The notes beneath the pieces are model-generated. The model did not search any database. It was not told the DNA's origin and saw nothing but the letters and a program-made list of their open reading frames with translations. Positions 24,732 to 35,985 of a DNA stretch of 64,000 nt are shown here, piece by piece. The DNA is from Symbiotaphrina buchneri (lineage: Eukaryota; Ascomycota; Symbiotaphrinales; Symbiotaphrinaceae): assembly GCA_001599915.1 (NCBI GenBank), contig BCIG01000012.1, positions 496,001-560,000 of the forward strand, in the 5' to 3' direction. The translations under genes and the position numbers were made by a program. Position 1 is the first letter of the stretch; every line of letters begins with the position of its first letter.

Positions 24732-27305
24732 GGCGATACCAGGTACTCCGCGGTCGTGTTGTCCTCCGGAATCCCCTCGCGGCAAGGACAGTCTGCAGCA
24801 TTGTCGCACATCAATCCTCGACCTTTTGACGAAGCCTACGAAGCCTACGACCCTTTTACGTACACCTCCGGGCAACGCCAGCGACCACAGCAGTACTCCT
24901 ACTCGCAAGCCCAACATCCATCTCGGCCCTCGAGCTCTTCTGACAGCCACCGCACCCTTCGAAGGACACCTCGACTTGAAGAACATCAAAGCGGGCATCG
25001 TCGGTCTGCATCAGCACATGTTCCTGTTGTGCATTTCGCGGAATCAGAACCCGTGCAACAGGGAGCTAGTGACCGACGTGGCGAGTCTTCAACTTCTCAA
25101 ACATCGACAAGGGCCCCTTCAGCCTTTCGAGAATCCCCGGTCACTCCTCGCGCCACTCGCATTTCGCGAAGCACCGCCTCTGCTATTCTATACGCCCTCG
25201 AGGAAGCAATTAGATCGCCATTCCCGTTTACACCGGACCTGATCGAGGAGAACGCTTCCATGTCAGACCTCCTTCGTGGGGGTCCATCAACTGCTGCTGG
25301 AGGGAATGGACGTACCAGTAACGGAGGCACCCGGACTGGCTCAGGCCCAACCCCTGTGTCCCAGAATGCTCCTGCTGGAGTGCGTGGCCCTAGAGATATA
25401 ATGCGGGACCGTCAGGCGCGCGAGGCACGACGTAAAACTGAAAGCGAGGCAAGGGAACGGGAGAAGTCCGAAGAGGAGCAACGAAGGATACAAGAAGAGC
25501 GGAGGCTGAGTGCAGAAAGGAGAGCTGGGTCTGCTGGCGTTGCCGGTGGCCCGGTTGGAGGAGTTGACCAACCGAGATATCGTTCTGCTGCTGGAAGCAC
25601 TTCTGTACCTGCCCCTACCGCAGGCGCTGTAGGAGGACCTGATTACGGGCGGGGAATTGAAAGGAGGCAAACAGAACCGACCTCTGGCGGTAACGCGGGA
25701 CGGACGGGGCAGACAGCTCCTCAACCATCAAGGATGGCTGCCAGTGGCGGAGCAGGTGGAAGTGCCGCACAATCAGCCGGTAGGACCCGTGGGCCGAGTG
25801 TTTCTCAGAGTCAACCAAGACCAGCAGCGCCGCCTGTGCAGCAACCACAGGGGCAATCATCGCAGACAAGGCAAACATCCGGAACCCAGCAGACCCCACC
25901 AGGACCTTCCACGACTGCTCAGGCGCCGCCCCAGGGTCCAGATACGAGCCAACAGAGGGGGACAACATCAACGTTCCCTCATGCATTTGAAAGATGGGAA
26001 ACATTATCCTCACACTGGGAAGGTCTAACATCGTACTGGATTCGTCGCTTGGAACAAAACAGCGACGAGGTACGCCGGGAACCTCTTGCGCAACAAATGT
26101 CGAGACAAATAACAGATCTCTCTGCTGCAGGCGCCAACTTGTTCCATGCTGTTGTCGAACTTCAACGACTCCGAGCATCCTCGGAGCGTAAGTTTCAGCG
26201 CTGGTTCTTTGAGACGCGACAAGAACAGGAACGAGCGCACGAAGTCCAGGGAGAGCTGGAACGGGCGCTACGCGCTGAACGACAAGCTAGAGCAGATGAT
26301 GCTGCCAGGGTCGAGGCGCTTGTAAAGGAAAAGGAGAAGGCCGAGAAACGCCTGCAAGAGATGGTACGCGAGTTACAAATTTCGAAGGAGGAAGCTCGAA
26401 GAGCATGGGAGGAATTAGGAAGGCGAGAGCAGGAGGAGAGGGAGAGAACTGCAGCTCTGAGAGATGGAACTGCCATCAATATTGGAGGCGTCCAAGTCCT
26501 CCCGGTCACGCATGGTGCCAGCAGGCATACTAGTACCAATCGACCCCCTACTCGTGAAGGACCATATGGTGCTGGGCCGGAGCCCGGCATGATGAGCGGT
26601 CAAAAAGGTGGTCCTGTTGGGGGCGTCAGCTCGGAATATCCAGGCTACGAGCCTGAAGGTGCCTCGCCGACGGGCAGCGATCTTTTTGTCGAGGGAGGTG
26701 GCCGAGGTGCTCTGCATCATGAGCCTGATGTGCCGCAATTACCTACAGCCAGTTACCCCACATACTCTCAAGGCAGCCCTCAACGCCCGACTACCAGTGC
26801 AGGGCCTGGTTCGCACTACTCTCAAGCCCCGGCTGGAAGGGGTTCTACCGCGCCACCTTTCTATCAGCACCAAGGTACCTCAGTCCAACCGGGCCTGGAA
26901 CAACACACGCCGGTAGAAGAAGGCTCTTATGTGGGCTCTGAACCCCTTAGCGAAGAAGAATACGAGATTGATCCGGCCGGCAACTTTCGCCTCGACCAAG
27001 AGGGACATAGAATTGTTTACCGTCGCGGGCCCCGGTCGAATGACAGCGACGAGGAAGACGTCAGCGCCGAGATTGCTCGGGAGCGCGCATATGCTGCTCA
27101 GTATGGTTCTGGGGCATACGGACAGGGTCCCAGCACCAGAGCTCCTCAGAGCAGTGGCTACTCGACTCAGGATCCCGCTGAGTACGACCGGCCAGGATAT
27201 ACTTCTGGCGCATCTTACGACTTCCCACGGCATCATCATCCGACCAGGCTGAGTGACGTGCCAGAGGAGGATGAGATGAGTAGGACAAGTGCAGGCCAGC
27301 GCTGA
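24732..27305 (+). CDS. Hypothetical coiled-coil protein; 5' exon not resolved
   Basis: A single long frame of about 857 codons, open from 24732 to the stop at 27303-27305. It has no ATG in its first 176 codons (first in-frame ATG at 25260), although the sequence from the start already looks protein-like. I therefore expect an upstream exon joined at the TAG acceptor ending 24731 or the CAG acceptor ending 24742. Counting from 24756, residues 1-400 are Ser/Gln/Gly/Pro-rich and disordered, with a charged helical patch at 215-260. A conserved-looking domain starts near 407 (FPHAFERWETLSSHWEGLT) and leads into a long charged coiled coil (about 470-565, heptad-like, Glu/Arg-rich). The rest is disordered. 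There are no membrane segments. Function unknown; the coiled coil suggests a structural or scaffold role. Confidence 0.75.
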   Translation, partial: GDTRYSAVVLSSGIPSRQGQSAALSHINPRPFDEAYEAYDPFTYTSGQRQRPQQYSYSQAQHPSRPSSSSDSHRTLRRTPRLEEHQSGHRRSASAHVPVVHFAESEPVQQGASDRRGESSTSQTSTRAPSAFRESPVTPRATRISRSTASAILYALEEAIRSPFPFTPDLIEENASMSDLLRGGPSTAAGGNGRTSNGGTRTGSGPTPVSQNAPAGVRGPRDIMRDRQAREARRKTESEAREREKSEEEQRRIQEERRLSAERRAGSAGVAGGPVGGVDQPRYRSAAGSTSVPAPTAGAVGGPDYGRGIERRQTEPTSGGNAGRTGQTAPQPSRMAASGGAGGSAAQSAGRTRGPSVSQSQPRPAAPPVQQPQGQSSQTRQTSGTQQTPPGPSTTAQAPPQGPDTSQQRGTTSTFPHAFERWETLSSHWEGLTSYWIRRLEQNSDEVRREPLAQQMSRQITDLSAAGANLFHAVVELQRLRASSERKFQRWFFETRQEQERAHEVQGELERALRAERQARADDAARVEALVKEKEKAEKRLQEMVRELQISKEEARRAWEELGRREQEERERTAALRDGTAINIGGVQVLPVTHGASRHTSTNRPPTREGPYGAGPEPGMMSGQKGGPVGGVSSEYPGYEPEGASPTGSDLFVEGGGRGALHHEPDVPQLPTASYPTYSQGSPQRPTTSAGPGSHYSQAPAGRGSTAPPFYQHQGTSVQPGLEQHTPVEEGSYVGSEPLSEEEYEIDPAGNFRLDQEGHRIVYRRGPRSNDSDEEDVSAEIARERAYAAQYGSGAYGQGPSTRAPQSSGYSTQDPAEYDRPGYTSGASYDFPRHHHPTRLSDVPEEDEMSRTSAGQR

Positions 27306-27887
27306 CACATCTCCAGCAGTGTTGCTCTCTTCCCTTCGACAGCTTTCTGCTTTTCAGCTGTGACATGTGCAAGTTGCTCGGGCATGTCGGCTTTCTGTGG
27401 CTTTCGGCATCTAAATTAATATTGACAGGCGCAACGGAGACTTGTTCGGAGATATGGATGGCTACGGAGTCGAAGTCTAATTTTGAGGTCCCATCAGGCC
27501 ATATTATCTGCATCTGACATCCTTTTGCTTGGTCTTTAAGTACAATAACAGCCTTTCGTGGGCACTCGAGAGGCCCGGGGGATATGTGTATGGGCCAGAT
27601 GGATATTTGTAAGAGTAGTGCGAGATTTCCTATTTTTTCCCCGCGACAGATTGCGCTTTACAGCATCCAGCGGAGTCAAAGGAGCATGGACAGACAGAGC
27701 ATGGAAGCGAATTACTTGATTGTGTAAGGTTGCCCTGATAGTGATGATCTTCTGAAGTAGCTTGATCAATAATAACATTCAATGCCTCCCCGTCGTTGTA
27801 AATTTTGGCGGAGAGAGTGAGAGAGTTGCTCTTTTCTCGTCACGCAACTTCTCAACGACGCTTAACCCGAAAGGGACATGTCAACCA
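27306..27887. other. Intergenic, upstream of SCO1
   Basis: Holds the 3'UTR of the coiled-coil gene and the SCO1 promoter. An in-frame ATG at 27762 would extend SCO1 by 42 residues. Nothing else is seen. Confidence 0.4.
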
Positions 27888-29049
27888 ATGCTCTTCCTCA
27901 AGCTCTCATCCAGCGGTCGACAAAGCCCAAGCAGTATCAGCTTCCTGTCCTGTACGAGCCGAGCAATGCAGACTTCTCCATCCGTCCTCTCTTGTACCGC
28001 TCGCGCCTGCGCAGGTACCATGCGCACAGCCCGCCGAGGATTCTGCAGCTCCCGGTGGACATCCATACCACATCAGCAACAGCACATACCTCTGCGATCT
28101 CAGCTACAGCAGCAATCATGTAGCGCACCACGGCGGGAGGCTATCCGCTCTCCCATATCATTCACGCAAAAGCCTGCGTGCCGTTCCTTCACGACAAGCC
28201 CTGCCCGAAAAGCATACAAGACCGTCCAGCAACAAGCCTCGAGGTATCGATCCGGGGTAAGCTCCCGCTCTCTCTGCCCTCCTGCCGCAGCTCCGATCGC
28301 TTTTGCTGATTTTTCTGTGATGTTAGCCCTTCTCCTGGAAAGCCGGCGGGCTGTTTGTGGTCACGGGCGTGGCACTGGTCGCGTACTTCCGGTATGAAAA
28401 GGCGCGGATGGAGCGGAAGCGCATCGCGGAGGCGGCAAAGGGCGTGGGCAAACCGAAGGTCGGCGGGCCGTTTGAGCTGGTCGATCAGGATGGGAGGCCG
28501 TTCACGGATGCGCAGTTGAAGGGCAAATATGCACTGGTGAGCCTTGGACCGGATAGACAGCTCTCTGTGGAGCATTGAGAGGGAAGGGGGTTACTGATAC
28601 CTTGTGCTTTACTATAGGTCTACTTCGGCTTCACCCACTGCCCTGACATCTGCCCAGAAGAACTCGATAAAATGGCGGGTATGATCGACCTGGTCAAGAA
28701 ATCCTCAGGCAACGTGCTACGACCCGTCTTCATCACCTGCGATCCGGCCCGGGACACGCCCGCGGTGGTGAAGACGTACCTGGCCGACTTCCACCCGGAC
28801 ATCATCGGCCTGACCGGCACGTGTCAGCAGATCAAGGACGTGTGCAAGAAGTACCGCGTCTACTTCTCCACCCCGGCCGACGTCAAGCCCGGCCAGGATT
28901 ACCTCGTCGACCACAGTATTTATTTCTACCTGATGGACCCCGAGGGTGACTTCGTTGAGGCGATTGGAAGGCAGCATACTGCCGAGCAGGCAGCCAAGAT
29001 CATCGCCGACCATGTGGGAGACTGGAAGGGCCCGCTGGATCGAAGTTGA
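27888..29049 (+). CDS. SCO1: SCO1 copper chaperone for cytochrome c oxidase assembly
   Basis: An inner-mitochondrial-membrane copper chaperone that delivers copper to the CuA site of Cox2. Exons are 27888-28256, 28327-28536 and 28618-29049. The leader is Arg/Ser/Gln-rich and ends near RSFTTSPARKAYK, typical of mitochondrial targeting. One membrane helix follows (AGGLFVVTGVALVAYF, start of exon 2), then the thioredoxin-like domain with the copper-binding CPDIC (Cys201, Cys205) in VYFGFTHCPDICPEE and the conserved DYLVDHS histidine (His292). All three copper ligands are present. The start is uncertain: ATGs at 27762, 27888 and 27966 are in frame, giving about 378, 336 or 310 aa; family lengths favour the shorter ones. 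Confidence 0.93.
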
Positions 29050-29501
29050 GGAGGTGAATGAGTCGGATAATCATTTGACTGAGGTTGAGGATTGCATAGC
29101 ATAAAGCAATGTAAGATAGTAGAAAAAGCATTCGACGGGTGCGACGGAATGGCGCAGGGACTGAGTCGAGCTGTACATATCATATACCACTCCATCATCT
29201 AAAGAAACGGAATTGCTTCCAGTCAAGTACCACCAGGACTGATCCTGACCTCGAAAGCGTCTCTGTTCGTTTGTAGGCAGGCAAAGTGTGCATCACGCAG
29301 GAATTACTCAAGCAAGCATTGAAGTATGTCTGCATTTCATCAGTTTAAGACTGCTTTCCATAGACTAATCTAGAGCATCGCGAAGAACTTCTGTTGTACT
29401 AGCATAGCATTCTGAATGCGCAGAGACATGGCGTGAGTGAAACAAAGCTGTCTCGGCATCCGGGGCAGCCGGATACGCAACGGCGAGTTGGGACGAAGAC
29501 A
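29050..29501. other. Intergenic between convergent genes
   Basis: 3' flanks of SCO1 (+) and the DEAD-box helicase gene (-). I see nothing else. Confidence 0.45.
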
Positions 29502-31571
29502 TCACCAAGCCATATCCTCAGGTTCCACCTGCTCGGGCTCAACCGCAGGCTTAGCATCGTTGAGTGAGGCTCCGCCATCGCCGTCGCCATCGCCATCCCC
29601 ATTGTCCTCACAATTCTCGCCAGCCTCGCCGTTCTCTCCCTCGTTATCAGTATCATCATCCCAGTTGATCGCACCAGCCTCCTTGAATTCCTCGGGAATG
29701 TATTGCTCAAGGAAGTCGGGCACAGTCTGCTTTGTCTCCAACAGGACTTTGACTAAGGACTCGGCAATATCGGCGTTCTTATCGTCGTTATAGAAAGAGG
29801 TAGCTACGCCTTCGTTCCCGATACGAGCAGTACGACCTATTTTCTACATTAGAAAAGAGCAGGATCGTGAACGGACCGTTGACTTACCAATACGATGGAT
29901 GTACTCATCAATGCCTCCGAATGCAGTGCTGGGAAGGTCAAAGTTGACCACGTGCATGACATGTTTGATATCAAGCCCACGGGCTGAAACTCCAGTAGCG
30001 ATCAAAATCGGAGTCTTGCCAGTACGGAAGTTACGCAACGAATCTTCACGCTCACGTTGCGTACGGTCTGCATGGATTGATGTCGTAGGGAGATCGAGGT
30101 TGTACAAGTAATCATCAAGAAGATCAGCCGCACGCTTGGAATTGACGAAGATTATGGTCCGAGCAGGGGGCATTGAGAACAACAAGTCATAGACCGCCTT
30201 GCGCTTCATGTCTTCCGTAACATAGACAACCTTCAGAAGTCAGCATGGAGGAAGAACACCTGGAGAAGAAGAGTTTTACCGTTTGCTTGACGTTGAGATG
30301 GGTGCTACCTGCACGGCCTACGCGGATACGGATATGATCGTGAGCCATGAATTGACGAGCCAGGTCGCGCGCCCCTTTGGGGAATGTAGCGGAAAACATC
30401 GCATAGATGTGGTCGGCATCCTCATTGGTATCTAGCAGATCAGCAAACAGCGCGTTAATTGTTGGCTGTAGAACAAGACATACCACCGCCAGACATGATG
30501 AGCCTCAAATCTTCTTCCCAATCCATTTGGAGCATCTCGTCAGCCTCGTCAATGACTGTGTACCTATAGGATATTCAGCAACTCATTCTACAACGTATGA
30601 CCGAATCGCTTACTTGCAACGGTTGAGAGAAAGTATATGCGGCTTCGACATGAAGTCCTTGAGGCGGCCAGGAGTAGCAATGAGCACATCGCAACCCTTC
30701 TGAAGATCATTACGTTGTAGTGCGGTGGGTGGACCGCCATAGATAACGCAAGGACGTAGATACGAACGATAGCAGAAACGACGAGCCTCATCGAAGATCT
30801 GCGTGGCTAGCTCACGGGTAGGGACGACCACAACCACGAGAGGCTCGGCTCGGACATACGCGTTGGCTGGATCATCTGTGGTAGGATCTGGCTTGGGAGC
30901 ACACAGCTTCTTAGCCTTACCCATCAACCGTGACAAGATAGGGATGAGGAATGCCGCCGTCTTGCCGGATCCTGCGGATGCGTTAGCATGGTATAGAATC
31001 GTACATCTGTAAAGAGACGGACCAGTCTGGGCACAAGCCACTATGTCATAGCCCTTCAAGAGTGCTGGGATGCAGTATGACTGAATCGGAGTCGGCTTGT
31101 CATAGCCGGCAAGCCGGACATTCTCAAGCATGACGGGATGGAGACCAGCCTCTTCGAAAGACTTGATCCGATCAATCTTGACGGAACCCTCTTGTGTGAC
31201 GTTGATGTTTTGGATTCTGCGGAGCGATTAACAGCGATAATATTGCGTAAGAGGAATACATACACGTCAAAGTTGATACCAGCGTGGACGCGATCAGGAT
31301 TGAACAGCACCTGCTCGATCTCCGGAACACGCGGACCCACATCACCGTAATCTTTCGACCACTCGTACTTATCGGCATTGGATGCCCAGGTCAAAGCCCC
31401 GGAAGACTCGAGTTGCTCACGCTCCTCACGCGAGTTGGCGTTGTACACCTTGTAATCATAAGGCTGTTTCTCAGCCCACTTAGGTTTGTCGTCGCCACCA
31501 GCAGCCTTGTTCGTGATATCTCCAAGAGCAGTGCTCAAAGCACCGGTCTCGAAAGCGGCTGTGTCAGACAT
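29502..31571 (-). CDS. DEAD-box ATP-dependent RNA helicase, Ded1/DDX3-vasa-like
   Basis: An RNA-unwinding ATPase probably acting in mRNA translation or RNP remodelling. The seven-exon model is complement(29502-29836, 29888-30230, 30280-30431, 30484-30563, 30614-30971, 31023-31216, 31264-31571), 589 aa, with introns of 46-52 nt. All core motifs are seen: Q motif GYDKPTPIQ, motif I AQTGSGKT, PTRELA, TPGRL, DEAD within VIDEADEML (292-295), SAT (327-329), ATGVSARGLD and HRIGRTAR (from 476). Helicase domain 2 carries HADRTQREREDSLRNF, typical of the Ded1 group. The N-terminus is short and lacks RGG repeats. The last roughly 60 residues are very acidic (EGENGEAGENCEDNGDGDGD), partly encoded by a GCCATC-type hexamer run at 29575-29605. 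Which yeast helicase is the orthologue is unsettled. Confidence 0.92.
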
Positions 31572-32724
31572 ATTGATAAGTGGAACCTGAAGTGAGTGAC
31601 CCTGAAGTTGATGTCAATAAGCACTCGTGGCGCAATCGCGTCTGCAAATACGAGAAGGGAGTCAAGGGGGAGCCAGGAGTCACCAGCGAAGATAAAGCTG
31701 AGGACGGGGAACCGAGTGCCAGGGGATGCAAATGATCAGTGCCGCAGGCGCCGTGACACAAACAAGGGAAGGAGGAGAGGAGGTGTGGACACTCACAAGT
31801 TGACCAAGACAGGAAACACGCGATACGTCGGAGAAACCAAGATCAGAGTGAAAGAGAGCAGGAGGTCTGCCTCTTACACTTATCTGGAAAGAGCCCGCAA
31901 AGCTTGCCAACTGATTTTGGACGGTTGCCTGAACAGCCGTATGGAAGTTGGTGGGTGAGGAAGGAAGGTGAAAGTGAGGAAGCGCAGGTGCGGTGGGCGG
32001 TATTTATACCTCGTCAGGGAGGCCGCGGCGAGGCGACGCGCTTGCACGTCAACAGAGCAACGACAGGAGCAACTGCAAGGTATTGACTTACCCTCCTCAC
32101 CTTCAATGACCATGCAGACTGCATGTGAGTGTGAGCTGAATGTCCTACCAGTCAGGGGACGATATCCTATTAGTGGCTACCAAGTCAGAGGCATAAACTT
32201 TGGGGGCCCGGTCGTTCCAGTAAGACAGTATGTCAGCGGAGGCAGGAATCTTGCATTTGAGCATGCAGATAGCATATCAATAATCACAAGGCAGACAAAG
32301 AGAAGGCAATGGGTCCTTGACTATAACTGGTTTCATGCAGCTAGGAAGGTCGCATTGCAGCTGTGGCAAGGATGAAGCATTGAGCCCTAAGTGATGAACA
32401 GCAGCTATTGAATGGCTAGCCCATAGTAGGGCAAGTCAACGATGCCACAAAAGAAAAGCAATGCACATGAGAATATAATATACTGGAGGTAGTCAATGCT
32501 GATCGATTAAAGAAGACTCCGACAGTGTGTTTTCCTGGCTCCTTTCTTACCCCTGACTCCCGAGGACATACTGACCGGTAATGTATTGGTTAGAAAAGCT
32601 CACGCATGGCATCAGTGCTAGTGAAAACAGAAGAATTTGCGCCGGGGAACAAGAAGCAGACAAAAGGGTAGTATGGAAAAAAAAGAAAAAAGGAGAAGAG
32701 GAGCAAAGAAGTAAAAAAGAATAT
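31572..32724. other. Intergenic, upstream of DEAD-box helicase
   Basis: Promoter and 5'UTR of the helicase gene on the minus strand. A 135-codon frame at 31968-32375 on the plus strand has no recognisable motif and unusual Arg-rich composition; I do not call it. Nothing else is seen. Confidence 0.4.
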
Positions 32725-32886
32725 TGTCCGAGGCAGGATTCGAACCTGCGACCTTTTCACCCTGGCCCCAGCGCAGAAGGGACACGCTCAAGAGATATAC
32801 CTAGGAAAGGAAAGGAAATAATGATACCCGGGGCCACCTTATACACGGTAGGGGGGGTGACGCTCTGACCACTGAGCCACTCGGAC
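32725..32886 (-). tRNA. tRNA gene with a long intron; isotype unresolved
   Basis: Reading the minus strand from 32886, the acceptor stem GTCCGAG pairs with CTCGGAC. The D arm is GCTC/GAGC with loop AGTGGTCA. The T arm is a perfect 5-bp GCAGG/CCTGC with loop TTCGAAT, followed by discriminator A at 32725. The anticodon stem TCACC (32860-32856) pairs with GGTGA just before the variable region, but about 85 extra bases separate the halves, so an intron is inferred. The anticodon loop is abnormal. Seven C in a row follow TCA, leaving no U at position 33, so CCC (Gly) or CCT (Arg) readings are only guesses. The variable region also seems to be 7 nt. It could be a degenerate copy. A- and B-box sequences (TGGCTCAGTGG, GGTTCGAATCC) look usable by RNA polymerase III. 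Confidence 0.7.
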
Positions 32887-33942
32887 TATTGTTATTCCGA
32901 TCCACCTATTGCTCTATATGGCTTAGCGCCGTAGCCCTGCACCAGCAGCAAGAGGCTGCCTGTCTGAACAGAGCCTCCAGTGCATATCCGTGTTTCCCAG
33001 TCCCATGCCTCACTCCGCAGTCCGGCATCAATGTAGATGCATATAGCTTAGTCCATTGGGCAGTGTTTCCATGGTTCTCCGACGTCTGTGGGATTCCGAA
33101 GCAGCAATGTCCTCCAGTCCGTGAGCTGGATAGGAACTAAGTCCTGTACTGCCGGCTCCCTCGATAGCAAACACCTGTCCTGTCTTCATGGTGATCCCTG
33201 AAGCCTCATTATCATATTCTATTTGACCACCGGCAGACAAGCAAATGGGTCATTGCAATGCGGCCTGGAGGTTTTCAAAGCCAGAACCATCTAGTGGGAG
33301 ATGCAGTACCTCCGAGAGCAATAATGTCAGCAAGGAACAATACACTGTCAGCTGCAGACGGACACACATGAACTGAGTCGATATGCTCTGTACCCGACAG
33401 CACGGTCAGTAAGTATGAGAAAGGTGTTTTATAGAAGGAGGACAAGGCTTGAAATGTCAAGAAACGTAACCAAGCGAGCAAGGTTGGATTAAGCGACAAG
33501 ATGCACCATTGGCCTAAATCGTATTCCGAAGCCGTTACCCCTATTCCAGATTTCAGGGGTCAAGCCGTGATTAGATGAATGTGAACATGTACGCCTTGCT
33601 GTCATTGAATGGGTTTCAAGAACACTGTCATCTACGTCTTGATCTGTACTTTGTAGTGAATACATACCTTGCCTTAACTAAAGATGATTCAGGTCGATAT
33701 TCCATTCTGTAACACAAAATGCACTCACCATCATCGTCATGGATGCAGTGTTGCCGGATTGGTACAAAGTAGAACCGGGGTTTATTCTTCATCAATTCTC
33801 AAGGTATCTGCTCCAGAGGGCTGCTCGATCTGTCAACAAGGGGCACATTATTGGAGCATTAATCCATCGTTTCATGATCAGACTGACTGCCGACACCGGG
33901 TATCTAAGTTCTATGCAAGTCCCTCGAGGATGGAGCCGTGGC
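32887..33942. other. Intergenic, tRNA to carX 3' end
   Basis: About 1 kb containing the tRNA upstream flank and carX 3' flank. Short open frames on both strands lack motifs. I see nothing supportable. Confidence 0.4.
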
Positions 33943-35985
33943 TTAACCCAAGCTCCTCTGAAGCCATCTTCTTACAGACATCCATGGTCCCCAGCTCTGA
34001 CTCTCTTCCATGCACAGTCCATGGTCCAAGTGACAGCTCCTAATCCTTGTGAGGGAGCGTTGGTCCGATATTTCCTCCTCACTGAACCAACAGCCATGAA
34101 ATCCATAAGGCACGCGCTGCGGCAAATGCACGCGACCTACAACATTAGCCATTGTGAGAGCATCAATAATCCAGAGCTCGCTTTTGGCCTCTAGGGTGGC
34201 TTCGCCATTTTCGTCAAGCTGAGCCTCATTGAAAGCATAGGCTAAAAGCCATCCGTCATCTTCCGCGACACCGTCCTGCCTCGGGACGAATCGACATTCC
34301 CCTGTATACCAGCCGGGTGGCATCTGGAACACTTTAATAGGGTCATCTGGGTCGGTCGAATTTGATACCTCTGCAATGGAACGTGTATCCACGCAGCCTG
34401 TCACCGGGGATGGAGGCGAACGAGTGCCGCGGGCTATGAGTGTATCGACATCAAACTTCGCGAGGGTATCAGTCTTGGCAGTTGCGTCGAGAGCGGCACC
34501 TGCTGGCGCCCCAGATGCAGAGCAACAATACACGTACCGCACCGCTGACATCGAACGGTCATCCCGGATGGTGGGAAATTCTACATTAAGCGCAGAAAGA
34601 GCATATTGCTGGCTGATTACCCCATCCACCTTGGCAGAAGTAAGTTCGAACTGATAGAAGTACAATCTGCACTGCTCTTCTTCTTCATCGGTAATATGCT
34701 TAATCTGCGGTACAGTAATATTACCTGCATGATAGAGAATGGTAGCCGGAGTGAGACGACATGCGAGCATGTTCACCAGCTTTCTTTCCTTCTCGCCGGA
34801 ACCAATCGTAACATCCCAGGTATTAGCGGTGTGAAATATGTAGCATGATTTCGTCTCGAACCACTGGATCTCTTCCGGATGGTATCTCGGGAATATACCA
34901 AACCTGGATGTGCCCTGATGGTCGTAGAACAGGGTAGGCTTCTTTGCAAGCATGTTGAGCGGAGTCAAGGAAAGAGGAAGGTCCATAATGACAGTATAGG
35001 AGCGTGATACACCGAAATCGTGCATCATCTTTGGCGATGAGACACCTGGTACAGCTGAATTGACAATACGCGGCGTACTTCGGATAGTCCGGTCAGCCGT
35101 TGGCGGAATGATCGAGTACTCGACGTAAGGAGGTGCAACGCTCGGATGAAACAGGATCAGTTCCTTAGTAATGGGGTCTTTTCGAGGCTGATGTTATTAG
35201 ACATGGTCAGCGGTCAGTATGAAATGCACTCACATGGCCAGTAGTCCATTCCTTCATGAAGCTCAATAAGCCTGTCCCACCGAAGCCCTGTATGTCATTG
35301 CTCTCTATCCGTGATCCACCTTCCGCTCTTATGCCATTGAACCATCCCACAGTTTCCAGACCGGGAAGCGCCACACGGATCGGTGGCCCACTTTCGCAGG
35401 TAGCCAAGGCTCTCCCATCATGATATAAGATAGCGGTGTTTGCAACGCTGATTCTCTTGATGGCCTGTCTCGAGCCTGGCAGGTATGATATGATGATCAG
35501 GAGTATAGTCCGGAGGGTTTCAGCGAGGACACTTAACGCAGTACTGTTGGGATCCACCAACTTCGCAATGCTGGTCATGATTGGTCTTCTGATCGCGGGA
35601 GACGTAGCTGCCGAGAGGTAAATATCTGTCAAGACATATTGATTGACAAATTCAGCCTGGACTTGTCCACGATCTCTGGGCAGACGACGGAACCAGACAC
35701 CGGTAAGCATGCCATCGCCGTCAAACCAATGCGCTTCCCTGTTAGCGTCATCGCCGATCACTGGATTGCTACCATTCCGCACATATTGACCTCCAATGAG
35801 CTCGTCTGGAATATAGCCCTCGTAGTTGCAGGGGTTCAGAGGCTGTACATGGCGGACGGGGGCAAAGTTCCCAGAGAGATATCTGTTATGTCCTTGTCAG
35901 CTTTCCCGTCTGCACGGGGTCCAGAGGCCACATACGGATGCTGTGATCTTGTTGCTCCCTGCTTCTTCGCAATCGTCGAAGGCAT
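33943..35985 (-). CDS. carX: Retinal-forming carotenoid oxygenase (CarX type)
   Basis: A member of the carotenoid cleavage oxygenase/RPE65 family: non-haem Fe(II) enzymes. The fungal CarX type splits beta-carotene centrally into two retinal molecules. The model is complement(33943-35187, 35234-35882, 35936-35985), 647 aa, starting MPSTIAKKQGATRSQ and splicing into PYLSGNFAPV, which matches the family N-terminus in phase. The four iron-binding histidines are visible in WTTGHP (His233), MMHDF (His289), IFHTANTW (His352) and YGFHGCWF (His597). Long blocks such as KRISVANTAILYHDGRALAT and MDLPLSLTPLN recall Fusarium CarX more than the torulene-cleaving CarT. The gene faces away from carRA across a shared 1.1-kb intergenic region. 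It supplies the chromophore for the opsin encoded at 44381. Confidence 0.92.

Noticed and set aside
25615-26178. 187-codon minus-strand frame inside the coiled-coil gene
   Set aside because: Explained by the codon composition of the plus-strand gene; no recognisable family or signals.
31968-32375. 135-codon frame upstream of the DEAD-box gene
   Set aside because: Arg-rich start, no homology I can recall, lies partly in the helicase promoter; could be real but not supportable.
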